64,000 nt of DNA, from the NCBI GenBank assembly GCA_049487715.1, contig CP150580.1:310001-374000 (forward strand), given 5' to 3'. This document shows, piece after piece, positions 28,448-37,639 of the stretch (position 1 is the first letter of the stretch; every line of letters starts with the position of its first letter). Source of the stretch: Pycnococcus provasolii. Lineage: Eukaryota; Chlorophyta; Pseudoscourfieldiophyceae; Pseudoscourfieldiales. Under the pieces are notes generated by a model. It was not told the DNA's origin and ran no database searches. It saw only the letters and a list, made by a program, of their open reading frames with translations. The translations under genes and the position numbers were made by a program.

Positions 28448-28696
28448 CTAACGGCTGTTGCAGCAATTCGTAATCGAGCGTAAAGCGCTCCCAATCCACG
28501 CTAACAGGCTGCTGGTATGCTTCTCGTGCGGGCCCCTTGCTAGTGACTTCGTCATTATGTCCGCGACGTTGTCTGCAGTGGGGATCCTCCGTACGATAAA
28601 CTGCGGTTCAGGCCCTTGCAGGTATGAATCCAGCCAGCGCCGCTTAATGTCTATGTGCTTTGTCCGCGCGTGCGAGGTCGGTAAAGAACTCCACAA
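28448..28696 (-). pseudogene. Copia RNase H C-terminal remnant
   Basis: The minus-strand translation contains ARTKHIDIKRRWL, then RRIPTADNVADIMTKSLARG and PHEKH. This is the typical end of the Ty1/copia polyprotein (...RTKHIDI..H..R.......VPT.DN.AD..TK.L....). The stop is followed by the polypurine tract and the LTR, the standard copia order. The upstream RT/RNase H catalytic parts are missing, so this is a truncated relic. Confidence 0.85.
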
Positions 28697-29362
28697 CTCT
28701 TAGTAAGCACGAACGTCAAAAACGAGTGACGACGTGAAAATAAACCAAAAGTGTAGAATGAAGTTACAGTGAGGGAAAAAGGGAAGGGCGAGCCTCGTGA
28801 GGCTCGAGTCCCAAGGGGACCAACAGGTCGAGGAATTCCTGGACCTAATTGGTCTTGTGGTGCAAACCCCCAGTTGGGGACTTGGGGCGTGGCGCCAAGG
28901 CGGTGCAAACCCCTACTGGGGTCATGACGTGGAAGGGCATGACGTGGAGGGAGATTTAGTTAGATCCCCTAGTCCTGGGATTTGCGAACCCTAACTGCTG
29001 CGAAACCCTAGAAAGCACTAGGGTTTTCCCTTTTTTCTGTATCGCCTGTGGCGGCTCGCCGTGCGTCGCTGTGACGGTTGTTTTTTGCTAGTGCAGTACT
29101 CCAATATACCTTCCAAGCGTGTGTAGGCTCGGCAGGGCTTTTTGGTAGCTTAGTCACCACTCTGTGCAAAGCAATTGAGGATTTTTTGTCGGTTATACCA
29201 CCTTTCTGGTCGGGAGAAACTGTCTGATCTATTTCAGTGATCAGTGAAGGTTCTCTTCCAGGGTATGTGTTTTTGCACAGTATTTCGTGCAGAAGGTCTT
29301 TCTTTATTCCAAGTATTATACGGTTGATAGCAATTAGCAAGCGCTAATGAGGCTCAGTAACC
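28697..29362 (-). other. Copia internal leftover region
   Basis: Contains the partial primer-site-like GGTTACTGAGCC (29362-29351), a 110-codon minus-strand frame (29340-29008) of no recognised family, and a hairpin AAACCCTAG/CTAGGGTTT at 29003-29026. No intact gag or pol. The origin of the central approximately 300 bp is unknown. Confidence 0.5.
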
Positions 29363-29649
29363 TATCAGTTTTGGTCAAGAAATACTCCCTTTTACACGGT
29401 ACTTTTGGTCGTGCGGCGCCACTTTTTGTTGTTTGCAGAGTGAGGGAGGGGCAGGGAGAACGACCCGAGGGGTCCCGACCCTTTCCCTCTCTCGAAACCT
29501 CCCCGTCACGCGATTAGACCTCCCCGTCACGCGATCAGGACTCCCCCCTGCTTCCTACTCTTATCTTCTCGATTTCTCTTCCAAGATGTATCCCGTGTCG
29601 ACACCTGAGCTTTCGGTTTATACTTGCCTCCATGCTGCTCAGCTCAACA
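29363..29649 (-). repeat. Copia 5' LTR, intact (287 bp)
   Basis: Minus-strand ends TGTTGAGC...CTGATA. A TATA-like GTATAAAC (minus strand, 29623-29616) about 30 nt into the LTR could be the promoter. The internal short direct repeat CCTCCCCGTCACGCGAT occurs twice around the site used by the nested transposon in the other LTR. Confidence 0.88.
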
Positions 29650-29753
29650 CACCCTTAGGCCCAGGGCGTTTGAAAAAGTGAAACCCGTTCGCTATTCATT
29701 TCCCGCTTTCGCATTATTCTCCAAACAGGGAACTCACTGGCCGCCAACATAAC

Positions 29754-30674
29754 ATGCGTGTTGATGGCGTCCCTTCAACCTTGAAGGGTGGTGACTCCTC
29801 CTCGAAAATGTCGGAGAAGAAGAAAACGCCTGCTGCCTCTGAAGACTGTGGCGGGTTTAGGTCGGCTGCACTGTTAAATGCCGTCGGTGTAGTCATAATC
29901 CCCGAAGCGTCGTGGTTGCCATCACTACGCCTTACGGCGCAGTCGCTGCTCGCCTTGATTGGTGGGTCCAGGGCTTCCACCTCTGATGACGCCTCTGGCA
30001 TGTTGGCATGGCTTCCGTCCGTCACGCAAGCTGACGCGCGTCGGTGCTCTGTCGACGTTTCGGGATCGCTGCCTGGCGCATATCAGCTATATGGTGACGG
30101 ACTGTACGACGGCGACGAACCCGTGGTGGACTCGCGATCCGACTTGCCGAACTACGCAAACCTCGTCGCGCAACTCGTTCGTCAGGCGGAACCACTTGCG
30201 CAAATCGCATACGAGACGTTCTTCGGAGAAGCGGGAAGGTTCGACCCCGTTGGCTCGACGGCAGTTCAGGACGAAATGCTCGAAGAGACGGGCACGTCGC
30301 GACTCAGGAGACTCGCCTGCAATGTGATGTTCGTGCGCACGAGCAAGGGGGCTGTGGCGCAAGACTGGCACCGTGACCAGGCACCGTTTCTGAAGAGACG
30401 GCCAAACGATGGGTCGCTCTCCGCCGACGTTCACTTCGGCATCCGAATCAGCGGAACGTTCAACGAGGATGGCGGCATCGAATACCAGCCCGGAAACTTT
30501 GGCGTGGACCCGTCGAAAGACTATGAACTGTACACCCCAGATGCCTCGCAGGACGACGTGCTGGTGGCTCACATGGGCGACGTCTTGCACCACGGCACTG
30601 CGAGTGCGCAGGCACGAATGGCGCTGTACATTGGCTTCACACCTTGCGGCATCTACATGGAGCACGGCGCATGA
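29754..30674 (+). CDS. 2-oxoglutarate/Fe(II) dioxygenase-like (phytanoyl-CoA hydroxylase-type) protein
   Basis: 306 residues from the ATG at 29754 (a later ATG at 29808, MSEKKKTPAAS, is also plausible). The early VGVVIIPEASWL matches the 'G.vvi.g.l' opening of phytanoyl-dioxygenase-like folds. The metal site reads WHRDQAPF (H-x-D) near residue 204. The distal part is VLVAHMGDVLHHGTASAQAR, with His after the GD turn and an Arg nine or so residues later, as expected for the second His and the 2-oxoglutarate-binding Arg. The substrate is unknown. It sits 100 nt beyond the copia element's outer target duplication, so the insertion probably lies in this gene's promoter region. Confidence 0.65.
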   Translation: MRVDGVPSTLKGGDSSSKMSEKKKTPAASEDCGGFRSAALLNAVGVVIIPEASWLPSLRLTAQSLLALIGGSRASTSDDASGMLAWLPSVTQADARRCSVDVSGSLPGAYQLYGDGLYDGDEPVVDSRSDLPNYANLVAQLVRQAEPLAQIAYETFFGEAGRFDPVGSTAVQDEMLEETGTSRLRRLACNVMFVRTSKGAVAQDWHRDQAPFLKRRPNDGSLSADVHFGIRISGTFNEDGGIEYQPGNFGVDPSKDYELYTPDASQDDVLVAHMGDVLHHGTASAQARMALYIGFTPCGIYMEHGA

Positions 30675-30863
30675 TATCAAAAATACACATGTATCTCACC
30701 AACAACAACAACACTTTTTTTTTTTTTTTTTTTTTTTTTCACTTTTCCCGGCCGGGTTCCCCCCAGCCCCAGCCCCGGGGCCTGTTCAAGAGGCTGTTCA
30801 TTCCGCGTCCCCCGCCCCCTGCAGCGTCCGTCCGAGGAGTGTTCCCGCCGCCGCCGCCGCCAT
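30675..30863. other. Short spacer with a long T run
   Basis: A run of about 23 T (30717-30739) lies between the dioxygenase stop and the methyltransferase start, followed by a CCGCCG-rich leader. The tract may be part of a pyrimidine-rich promoter or 3' end. Confidence 0.4.
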
Positions 30864-31997
30864 ATGCCCACGCTCGAGGATGGCTTCGCCGACGAGGCGG
30901 ACAACTACGAGGCCATCGTGGCGTCCGAGCGCGTCGCGTCGTGGCTGCTCGACGTCTCGTCGCTCGCCTTAGCCGGTGTACCCGTCTCGCGCATCACTCT
31001 CGCGCGACGCAAGGCGCTCCGCGCTCTCCAGGCGTTGCAAACCAACGTCGAATCGTCGTCAGCCTACGCGGAGGAGGCGCGCATACAAGACGTCTCAGAC
31101 CGCATGACGCGCGCGCTCGTCGAGCTCTCGAAATGCGAAGAAGACGCAAACTTGCCGGCAAGTGCGCCGACCACATCAGAACTGACGGACGCAGTGTCGG
31201 CTGTCATCACGGCGCTCGCAGGACCGGGGGCGGCGCCACCTCGCACGCGAACGGTGAGCGTCGCGGGCACGAGCGTCGTCGTCGAGGAAGGCGCGCTCGC
31301 CGAAGGTCTCGGTGCAAGACTTTGGCGGGCCGCCCTACTGCTTTGCGAGAGCAGCCTCTTCCGCCCGATGATCAAAAACGCCAACGTGCTCGAGCTCGGC
31401 GCGGGTGTGGGACTTTCTGGCATATGCGCCGCACGTCTAGAAGCCTCGCGCGTTGTGCTCACAGACTGCGAGGCGAGCGTGCTCGAGATTCTTGACCGCA
31501 ACTGCGACGCGAACCGTGACGCTTGTCTTCCGTGCTCACTCGAGGTTGCGTATCTTCAGTGGTCAGACGACGCCGCGACAGAAAGCACTGGCGGCAACGG
31601 ATGGGAGGCGGAGACGCCTGCACATCCTACGCTGAAGCGTGACGAGGTGTTTGACGCCGTCATCGCCGCGGACTTTGTGTACGACGACGCGCACTCCGAC
31701 CTCATTCCTGCGGTGCTGGCGCGTCGGATGAAGCGACCTGGTGGTGTCGGCCTGCTTCTTGCCGCGGTTAGGCAGGAGGAGCTCCTTGAGGCACTGCTTC
31801 GGCACATGAGTGATCACAAGCTTGAGGCAAAGGCGACGCGCTTCCAGCTTGACGAGCACGAGCACCCTGAGGCCACCGCACGCGTGAATGAGGCGAGGGC
31901 GATGTTCACGCCAGACGAGCGCGCTTACCAAGGAGGCTTCGTTCAGATTTGTGTGTGGCACCAAGGTGAAGAGATGCCGCTGTTGTCGTCTATGTAA
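30864..31997 (+). CDS. FAM86/EEF2KMT-like lysine methyltransferase (methyltransferase family 16)
   Basis: About 377 residues. The N-terminal helical region (residues 1-115: VASWLLDVSSLALAGVPVSR; ITLARRKALRALQALQ) matches the FAM86-type N-domain. The SAM-binding motif is VLELGAGVGLSGICAA, followed by the acidic motif II strand VVLTDCE. Post-II is FDAVIAADFVYDDAHSDLIP, the D-x-x-Y-like active-site region of METTL21/FAM86 enzymes. The C terminus is GGFVQICVW. FAM86A methylates Lys525 of eEF2; assignment to that exact substrate is inference. The stop is only 38 nt from the end of the convergent next gene. Confidence 0.82.
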   Translation: MPTLEDGFADEADNYEAIVASERVASWLLDVSSLALAGVPVSRITLARRKALRALQALQTNVESSSAYAEEARIQDVSDRMTRALVELSKCEEDANLPASAPTTSELTDAVSAVITALAGPGAAPPRTRTVSVAGTSVVVEEGALAEGLGARLWRAALLLCESSLFRPMIKNANVLELGAGVGLSGICAARLEASRVVLTDCEASVLEILDRNCDANRDACLPCSLEVAYLQWSDDAATESTGGNGWEAETPAHPTLKRDEVFDAVIAADFVYDDAHSDLIPAVLARRMKRPGGVGLLLAAVRQEELLEALLRHMSDHKLEAKATRFQLDEHEHPEATARVNEARAMFTPDERAYQGGFVQICVWHQGEEMPLLSSM

Positions 31998-32035
31998 TTA
32001 CCAACATGTTGGTAGTGTATTAGTGTATTATTTAA

Positions 32036-34237
32036 TTACAACGTCGTGTTTAGCACATCGAGCAGTTCGCTCATTGATTTGATCGGTTGGCCAGGTTTTG
32101 GCGGAGACTGTTGTTGTGGTTGTGGTTGTGGTTGTTGCGGCGGTGGTGGCATAGCGGGCACAGACGGTTGAGGCGTTGACAGCGTCAGTGGCAACCCCTC
32201 CTCCTCCACCTCCTCCTCCTCAACCTCCTGCTCATCTTCTTCCTCCTTCGGTGCAGGGGGCTCCTTCGCTGCCGCCGGTGTCGGCGGCGTGGGTGGTGAC
32301 TCCTCCTCTTCCCCCTGCTCCTCCTTCCGTGCAGGTTGCTCCTTCGCAGCCGCTGGCGTCGGCGTGGATGGCTCAGGCAAATCGTAGCGACCGTAGTAGA
32401 GGCTAGAGGTGGGTGAGGCTGGTGGCATCGGAGGTGATGGAGCGGCAGGACGAGATTTCCTCGATTTCCGTGGCATTGGTGGCATTGACGGCGGAACAGC
32501 TGCATTTCGTGCCATCGGCGTTGGCTGAGGTGGCGACTCGAGCGATGCCAGTCGTAATAGTGCCTCGGCAATCTCGTCCGCAGCTGGTACAACATGCCCA
32601 ATGAGGCTATTCAACCATGTCATCACACCGCCATCTGCCGAAGAGCATATTTTGAATGCCGTTTCCATCTTGGACACCGCGTCCTGAGCAAATTCACCCT
32701 TATCCCGAATCCAGAAGTAGGATGTTGCGTCCTTACCCGTGCGAACGACAAGTGACTTGCCCGACGGATCTGAAGATGTGGGAACACGGGACATGCTAAC
32801 GACCTGCGAACTATCCGGCGAACTATCCGGCACAGTCGCAACGTCGTACTGCACCTTGTTGGCATTCCAAGCGGAGGACGCGTAACGAGCGGATGGTGAG
32901 GAAGCTTGCGATGCCTCGTCTGACGTGAATCGCAGTCGTGCCACGAGCTTGGGCACGAGTGCCACTGGGTCTAGCGCGACTGAAAGCGTAAGCCGCCCTT
33001 TCCCAAAGCAAGGGACAAGCTCGCGCCGCTGGCCAGCGATGCATCTTCGACGAAGCCGTCCAACGCGCACTTCTGCAATCGGATCGAGCACGACGCGCGC
33101 AACTGCCGCAACGTGAGAAACCGGCACCGTGACCGTTTCATCCACTCCAGACATGCGTCGAAGCGTGACGGTAAGCATAGCATGATTGATTGGACGGCTG
33201 ACCTCGCTCCTCTCAGCGACCCAAGCCTGCGCCCGGCATCCGAGAACACTTCCTTGGGGTGGTATTGGTGGTGCTTTCCTAGCCGATTTGCCCTTGTAGC
33301 GCGCGTAGGCCGGTGAAAGTGCCTGATTCGGCGGTGATGCGGAGGCGATGGCGACAGCAGCTTCGTCAGATGTGATTGGGAATGGCAGGTGTTCACCAAA
33401 TGTGTCACGCCAAGACGACGCGAGCGCCATCAACGTTCTTGCGTCGAACATAGCCGCCTTTCCACATCCGACGAGGCTTTCAGCATACGAAAGTCCCGTC
33501 GCGGTGGTTGCAGAGAAAACATACGAGGTGTTTGGTGAAGCGGCTGCGAGTGACGCGGCGGCAGCGTAGACGTGTAGGTCTGGCATCGCATTCTCTCCCA
33601 TAAAAAGGAAACGAACGTCTGAGGCGTGAGCCGACGAGAGTGCTTCTGCCGTGTTTGCGTGGTTTGTCACGTTCGAAAATGGGAAGAAATCGTCGTCGTC
33701 GTTCGCTTCGTTCGGGATAGGCGAGTTCACGACGACTAGGATAGCCGCTTTGGCAAACTTTGCGGGTGTGAGTGCGACGCGCGCAAGCTTGAGTGCGGCT
33801 GGCAGGTGGTCGCACCACGTCGTTGGTGAATGCGCGGGTGCTCTTGGCATATCCGTGTTTTCTGCTAGCGCACGCGTTCCTGTGCTGGCAGATTGGGAAG
33901 GTGTTAGAATCACGGCTGGTCCAAATGTTTTTTTTGTGGACGGCGACGATCGACGCGCCCCTGACGTCCCATTGGACGCAAGGTTTCCCCCATTGGAGTG
34001 CGTGGTGACGACGCAGATGCACGGCTTCTGATGTGTTTGTGATTGTGAATGTGGCGATGATGTTGACGCTGCAGACTGTGATGGTAGTCGCTGCAGAGCG
34101 TCAAGACGAACGATATCCCAGATGACGCTATCCATACTACTGTTACGAGGATAAGCGTCCGCCGTGTCGTGAGCAAGCGCGGACGTGTCGACGACGACGA
34201 CGTACGCGGAGGGGCCTGCATCGGAGGGTAACGCCAT
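32036..34237 (-). CDS. vWA-like domain protein with Pro-rich, acidic C terminus
   Basis: 733 residues from the ATG at 34237; the longer frame starts with GTG. Residues 1-270 alternate strands and helices like a von Willebrand A fold: AYVVVVDTSAL (D-x-S at the MIDAS position), CICVVTTHS, AAILVVVNSPIP, VRFLFMGE, TSYVFSATT. A beta-rich middle (AMLTVTLRRMSGVDETVTVP; KGRLTLSVALDPVALVPKLV) and a helical segment (GGVMTWLNSLIGHVVPAADE) follow. Two Pro/Ala/Glu-rich repeats (PTPAAAKE(Q/P)PA.KEE) come next, then a Gln/Pro tail. The arrangement vWA, beta sandwich, helical is loosely like Sec23/24 or copine-type proteins, but I do not recognise the family. Confidence 0.7.
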   Translation of the reverse strand: MALPSDAGPSAYVVVVDTSALAHDTADAYPRNSSMDSVIWDIVRLDALQRLPSQSAASTSSPHSQSQTHQKPCICVVTTHSNGGNLASNGTSGARRSSPSTKKTFGPAVILTPSQSASTGTRALAENTDMPRAPAHSPTTWCDHLPAALKLARVALTPAKFAKAAILVVVNSPIPNEANDDDDFFPFSNVTNHANTAEALSSAHASDVRFLFMGENAMPDLHVYAAAASLAAASPNTSYVFSATTATGLSYAESLVGCGKAAMFDARTLMALASSWRDTFGEHLPFPITSDEAAVAIASASPPNQALSPAYARYKGKSARKAPPIPPQGSVLGCRAQAWVAERSEVSRPINHAMLTVTLRRMSGVDETVTVPVSHVAAVARVVLDPIAEVRVGRLRRRCIAGQRRELVPCFGKGRLTLSVALDPVALVPKLVARLRFTSDEASQASSPSARYASSAWNANKVQYDVATVPDSSPDSSQVVSMSRVPTSSDPSGKSLVVRTGKDATSYFWIRDKGEFAQDAVSKMETAFKICSSADGGVMTWLNSLIGHVVPAADEIAEALLRLASLESPPQPTPMARNAAVPPSMPPMPRKSRKSRPAAPSPPMPPASPTSSLYYGRYDLPEPSTPTPAAAKEQPARKEEQGEEEESPPTPPTPAAAKEPPAPKEEEDEQEVEEEEVEEEGLPLTLSTPQPSVPAMPPPPQQPQPQPQQQSPPKPGQPIKSMSELLDVLNTTL

Positions 34238-34345
34238 TGCGTGCGGCGGAAAAAAAAACGAAAATGCCACCTATTCCCAGTGGGGGTTGGAAAATTCGGT
34301 GAAACAAGAAAGAATTCGGGCATAAAAAGTGGTGGTGGTATAATC

Positions 34346-35044
34346 TTACACTGCTGTCAACTGTGTCGTCCCTCCAGGTGGATCGGGGTCGTCCTTCGCG
34401 CGGCAGTCCTTGTAGTACATGTAGATGGCAATCTGACCCGCGCTCAACACCAGCCCGAGCGCGTTCGGAACGACGATGCTCATGTCCGCCGGAGTGAAAC
34501 AAGTTCCGTACCACACCCACAGCGCCGTGTTGACGGCGCCCATGCTGATCAAGCCAATGGGAAGAGGCGCGACGTTTCTGGTTTTAACGACGGTCGCCAG
34601 CACGCTCATCGGCGCGCCGTACATGCATATGCAGACAGCCGCCGCGGCGGTTCCCATGAGAGAAGAGAGGCGCGCAGGATCCCCCATGCTCAGGTACTTC
34701 ACGACTGCAAGGAGAGCCGTGGTCCCGACGGTGACCGCCCCTGCGGCTTTTTGTGCTTCCGGTTTGTCTGTGGTTGGAACGAACTTCATGAAGACGTAGA
34801 TGTACCCGAGTTCCAGGACGAGTCCGACGACGTTCGTCCAGAAGACGGGTTCGCGTTCCGGCGTGACGAGCGCGTAGGCGGCCCACAGGACGCACTGCGA
34901 CGCCGCGACGAGGTAGGGCAGGGGCGAGTAGGCAAGAGTGGATGACGCCCTCAGCCAAGCTTGGACGATACCCAATGGCGCGAGGAAAACGCCAATAGCT
35001 GCTAACGAGCACACCCATGATAATAACTCCAAAGAAGCTGCCAT
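34346..35044 (-). CDS. SWEET sugar transporter (MtN3/saliva family)
   Basis: SWEETs are seven-helix uniporters for mono- or disaccharides in plasma or vacuolar membranes. Here 232 residues from the ATG at 35044; longer upstream extension contains simple repeats. Two MtN3 triple-helix repeats are visible. The first (SWVCSLAAIGVFLAPLGIVQ ... LPYLVAASQCVLWAAYAL ... FWTNVVGLVLELGYIYVFM) has the conserved P and W-Y pattern. The second (YGAPMSVLATVVKTRNVAPL, MGAVNTALWVWYGTC, VVPNALGLVLSAGQIAIYM) has the T-R-N/S and PN-G-L motifs. A linker helix joins them. The C-tail is short, without obvious phosphosites. Transcribed away from BMS1 with 364 nt between starts. Confidence 0.93.
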   Translation of the reverse strand: MAASLELLSWVCSLAAIGVFLAPLGIVQAWLRASSTLAYSPLPYLVAASQCVLWAAYALVTPEREPVFWTNVVGLVLELGYIYVFMKFVPTTDKPEAQKAAGAVTVGTTALLAVVKYLSMGDPARLSSLMGTAAAAVCICMYGAPMSVLATVVKTRNVAPLPIGLISMGAVNTALWVWYGTCFTPADMSIVVPNALGLVLSAGQIAIYMYYKDCRAKDDPDPPGGTTQLTAV

Positions 35045-35408
35045 GATATACTTGAAAACAACAAGTTGTTGTTGTCGGAGGATGGATGTGTGTTGGGACG
35101 AACGAACGCGGTTGTGGAAAAGCGGAAGCGGAAGCGGAAGCGAAAGCGCGTCCCAGAGAGAAATATCTGACTGTCCCAAACTGTCCGAGGAAAATCAATC
35201 GGAAACCCAAACCCCCAATTCATTGGGGGTTTCATTGGGGGTTTCATTGGGGGTTTCATTGGGGGTTTCATTAAAATTGCACATCTTGCTCCTCTGCTTC
35301 TCGCCGGCCCTAGGGCGCCTGCTTCGTCCCCCCCCCCCCCGGGCCCAGGGGAACTTGTTCCAAGGCGCCGCCATCCGCCTCCGCCCCTCCTCCCCCTCAT
35401 AGTCTATC
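35045..35408. promoter_or_regulatory. Divergent intergenic region between SWEET and BMS1
   Basis: 364 bp between two divergent starts. It holds a GGAAGC hexamer tandem (about 35123-35150), four units of TTTCATTGGGGG (35217-35273) and the palindrome AACCCCCAATTCATTGGGGG at the beginning of that tandem, plus a CCCCCCCCCC run (35330-35339). It probably contains both promoters. Confidence 0.45.
35217..35273. repeat. 12-bp minisatellite, about 4.5 units
   Basis: The unit TTTCATTGGGGG is repeated without visible change. Confidence 0.85.
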
Positions 35409-36589
35409 ATGGCGGGCAACCCGTCATCTTCTTCCAAGGGTAAGTAAGAATAAAAAGCAGCACCGCAAGTCCTCAAAAGGTCAAAAGGCCGCAAAGAAGA
35501 AGAAATCTGGCAAGTCGTCATCATTAGGCTCCTCCCTATCAGATGTCGCCTCCGTCGGTGCTTCCGGTGCTCCTGCTGCTTCCGGTGCTCCTGCTTCTGC
35601 TCCTGCTTCTCGAACGGGCAAGGCGTTTGGATTTAGTGGTCGTGGTCGTGCGAAAGCTGCTGCGCAAAGATCCGCCGAGAAAGAACAACGTAAACTACAC
35701 GCACCCGTCGTTCAAGACGAGAGCTCGGAACCGCCGCCGATGGTCGTCGTCGTGCAGGGCGCGAAAGGTGTCGGCAAGTCGACGCTCATCAGGTCACTTG
35801 TCAGACACTTCGTGCGACAAAATCTGCGTGAACCGCTCGGTCCTATCACAGTCGTGAGCGGGAAGAAGAGAAGAATCACCATCATAGAATGCCCGTCGTC
35901 AGACCTCAACGCCATGCTCGACCTCGCCAAGGTGGCTGACCTCGCACTGCTTGTCGTCGACGCGCACTTTGGGCTCGAAATGGAGACGTTCGAGTTTCTC
36001 AACATGCTACAGACGCACGGATTCCCAAAAATCATGGGCGTGCTCAGCCACTGCGACCTCTTCAAAAAACCAGCCACCGCACGAAAGGCGCGCAAGGAGC
36101 TCAAACGGCGATTCTGGACGGAGGTTTTTGACGGCGCGAAGCTATTTCACCTTGGTGGCATGCAGCACGGACGATACCTCAAGCGCGACGTGCTCAATCT
36201 TGCTCGCTTCATCTCCGTCACCAAGCCAAGACCACTGAGCTGGCGCATGGCACACCCGTACGTGCTCGCAGATCGCATCGAGGACCTCACTCCGCGCGAG
36301 GCGGTGGCATCAGATGCCACGTGTGATCGTGAGGTGCGTTCGTTTTGCCTCTCCACGCCCCCTTCAATTGTTTTTGCCTCCTACGACTGCATCTTTCCCT
36401 TCTTCCGGCTGCGACGATAACATCTCGTGGCTTCGGATGGCGAATGAAATATACGCTGCGTGAATTTCGGCCAACTCTTACATAAATGAAAATCAAAATC
36501 TCTGAGCCGGAATCATGTGAGAAGATGTTGAGAGAAGAAATAATGTCGCAAAGCCACGGCACAATAATACCTTAACAATGTCTAACAAC

Positions 36590-36667
<78 letters not shown>

Positions 36668-37173
36668 GATTGCATTGTACGGATTTCTACGCGGCGCAAA
36701 TCTGCGGCGTGGACACCGTCTTCATCTCGCGGGAGCTGGCGACTTTGACATTTCCGACATCCAGGCTCTGCCAGACCCTTGTCCAACACCACAACCTTCG
36801 GTACCTGGAGCTGCGGGGTCAACACGCCGTCGAACGCTTAATGACCGTGAGAGGCAGGTGTATGCTCCATTCAGCGACGTGGGCGGCGTTTCCTACGACG
36901 CGAACGCCACGTACATTGACATTCCAGATCACCTCGTCACCTTCACGGACAAACTCGGCGAAGCTAGTGACGCGCTAGCAGGGACGGAGGGTGTACAAAT
37001 GGTGAAAGGTCTTCAGGCTGGGCAGATGCGCCTTGACGAAGCGCTGCGTCAGTCTGAGATTCAGCTAATGCCTAACGGCCCAGTGCTACGCGGTGACGAC
37101 ATCGGTGATGACGACGACGGCGATGATGACGACGATGACGACGGCGAGAATGAGGAGGATGACGATATAGACG

Positions 37174-37207
<34 letters not shown>

Positions 37208-37602
37208 CGACGACGACGATGAGGATGATCCCTCGAAAAAGCAGTCCATTGTTCACACCGAGGATGGACGCGTGCGGCGAAGGGCTGTCTTTCCAGTTGA
37301 TGGCAGCAAGCCTTTGACAAAAATGTCGCATCAGCGCGATAACAACTCGGACGAGGAGGACGAGGAAGACGACGACATGGATGACGACGACGAAGACATG
37401 TCAATGAAATGGAAGCAAAATCTGGGTGGCAAGGCTGCAACCGCGCCGCTCAGTGCGCTACAGACGATTGGTGGCGTTGGCGGACGGATGTTCTTTGCAA
37501 ATTCGAGTCGAGCTCTGGAGGCATTTGTCTATGATGACAAGGGATCAAAGTCCAAATCGCGAGGTATTTTTGGAGATGAGGATGATGACGTGTCAGACAG
37601 CA

Positions 37603-37639
<37 letters not shown>

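Larger units (their letters stand above)
25416..29654 (-). mobile_element. Ty1/copia-type LTR retrotransposon, internally deleted, holding a nested DNA transposon
   Basis: On the minus strand the element runs from 29649 to 25421, flanked by a 5-bp target duplication CACCC (25416-25420 and 29650-29654). The 5' LTR is 29363-29649 (287 bp, TGTTGAGC...CTGATA). The 3' LTR is 28407-25421, interrupted at 25578-28270; its two halves minus the 7-bp duplication add up to 287 bp and read identical to the 5' LTR by eye. Directly after the 5' LTR is GGTTACTGAGCC (29362-29351), which partially resembles a tRNA-Met primer site. A purine tract GAGGGGGAG (28416-28408) abuts the 3' LTR. The internal region is only about 955 bp. 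It retains the C-terminal end of copia RNase H but no gag, protease, integrase or most of the reverse transcriptase, so this copy cannot move by itself. Confidence 0.88.

Noticed and set aside
29008-29340. 110-codon minus-strand frame at the gag position of the copia element
   Set aside because: Right place for gag but no zinc knuckle or gag similarity; kept only as part of the internal region description.
36493-36825. Minus-strand frame with a poly-Val run
   Set aside because: Produced by the (AAC)n microsatellite of the BMS1 intron.
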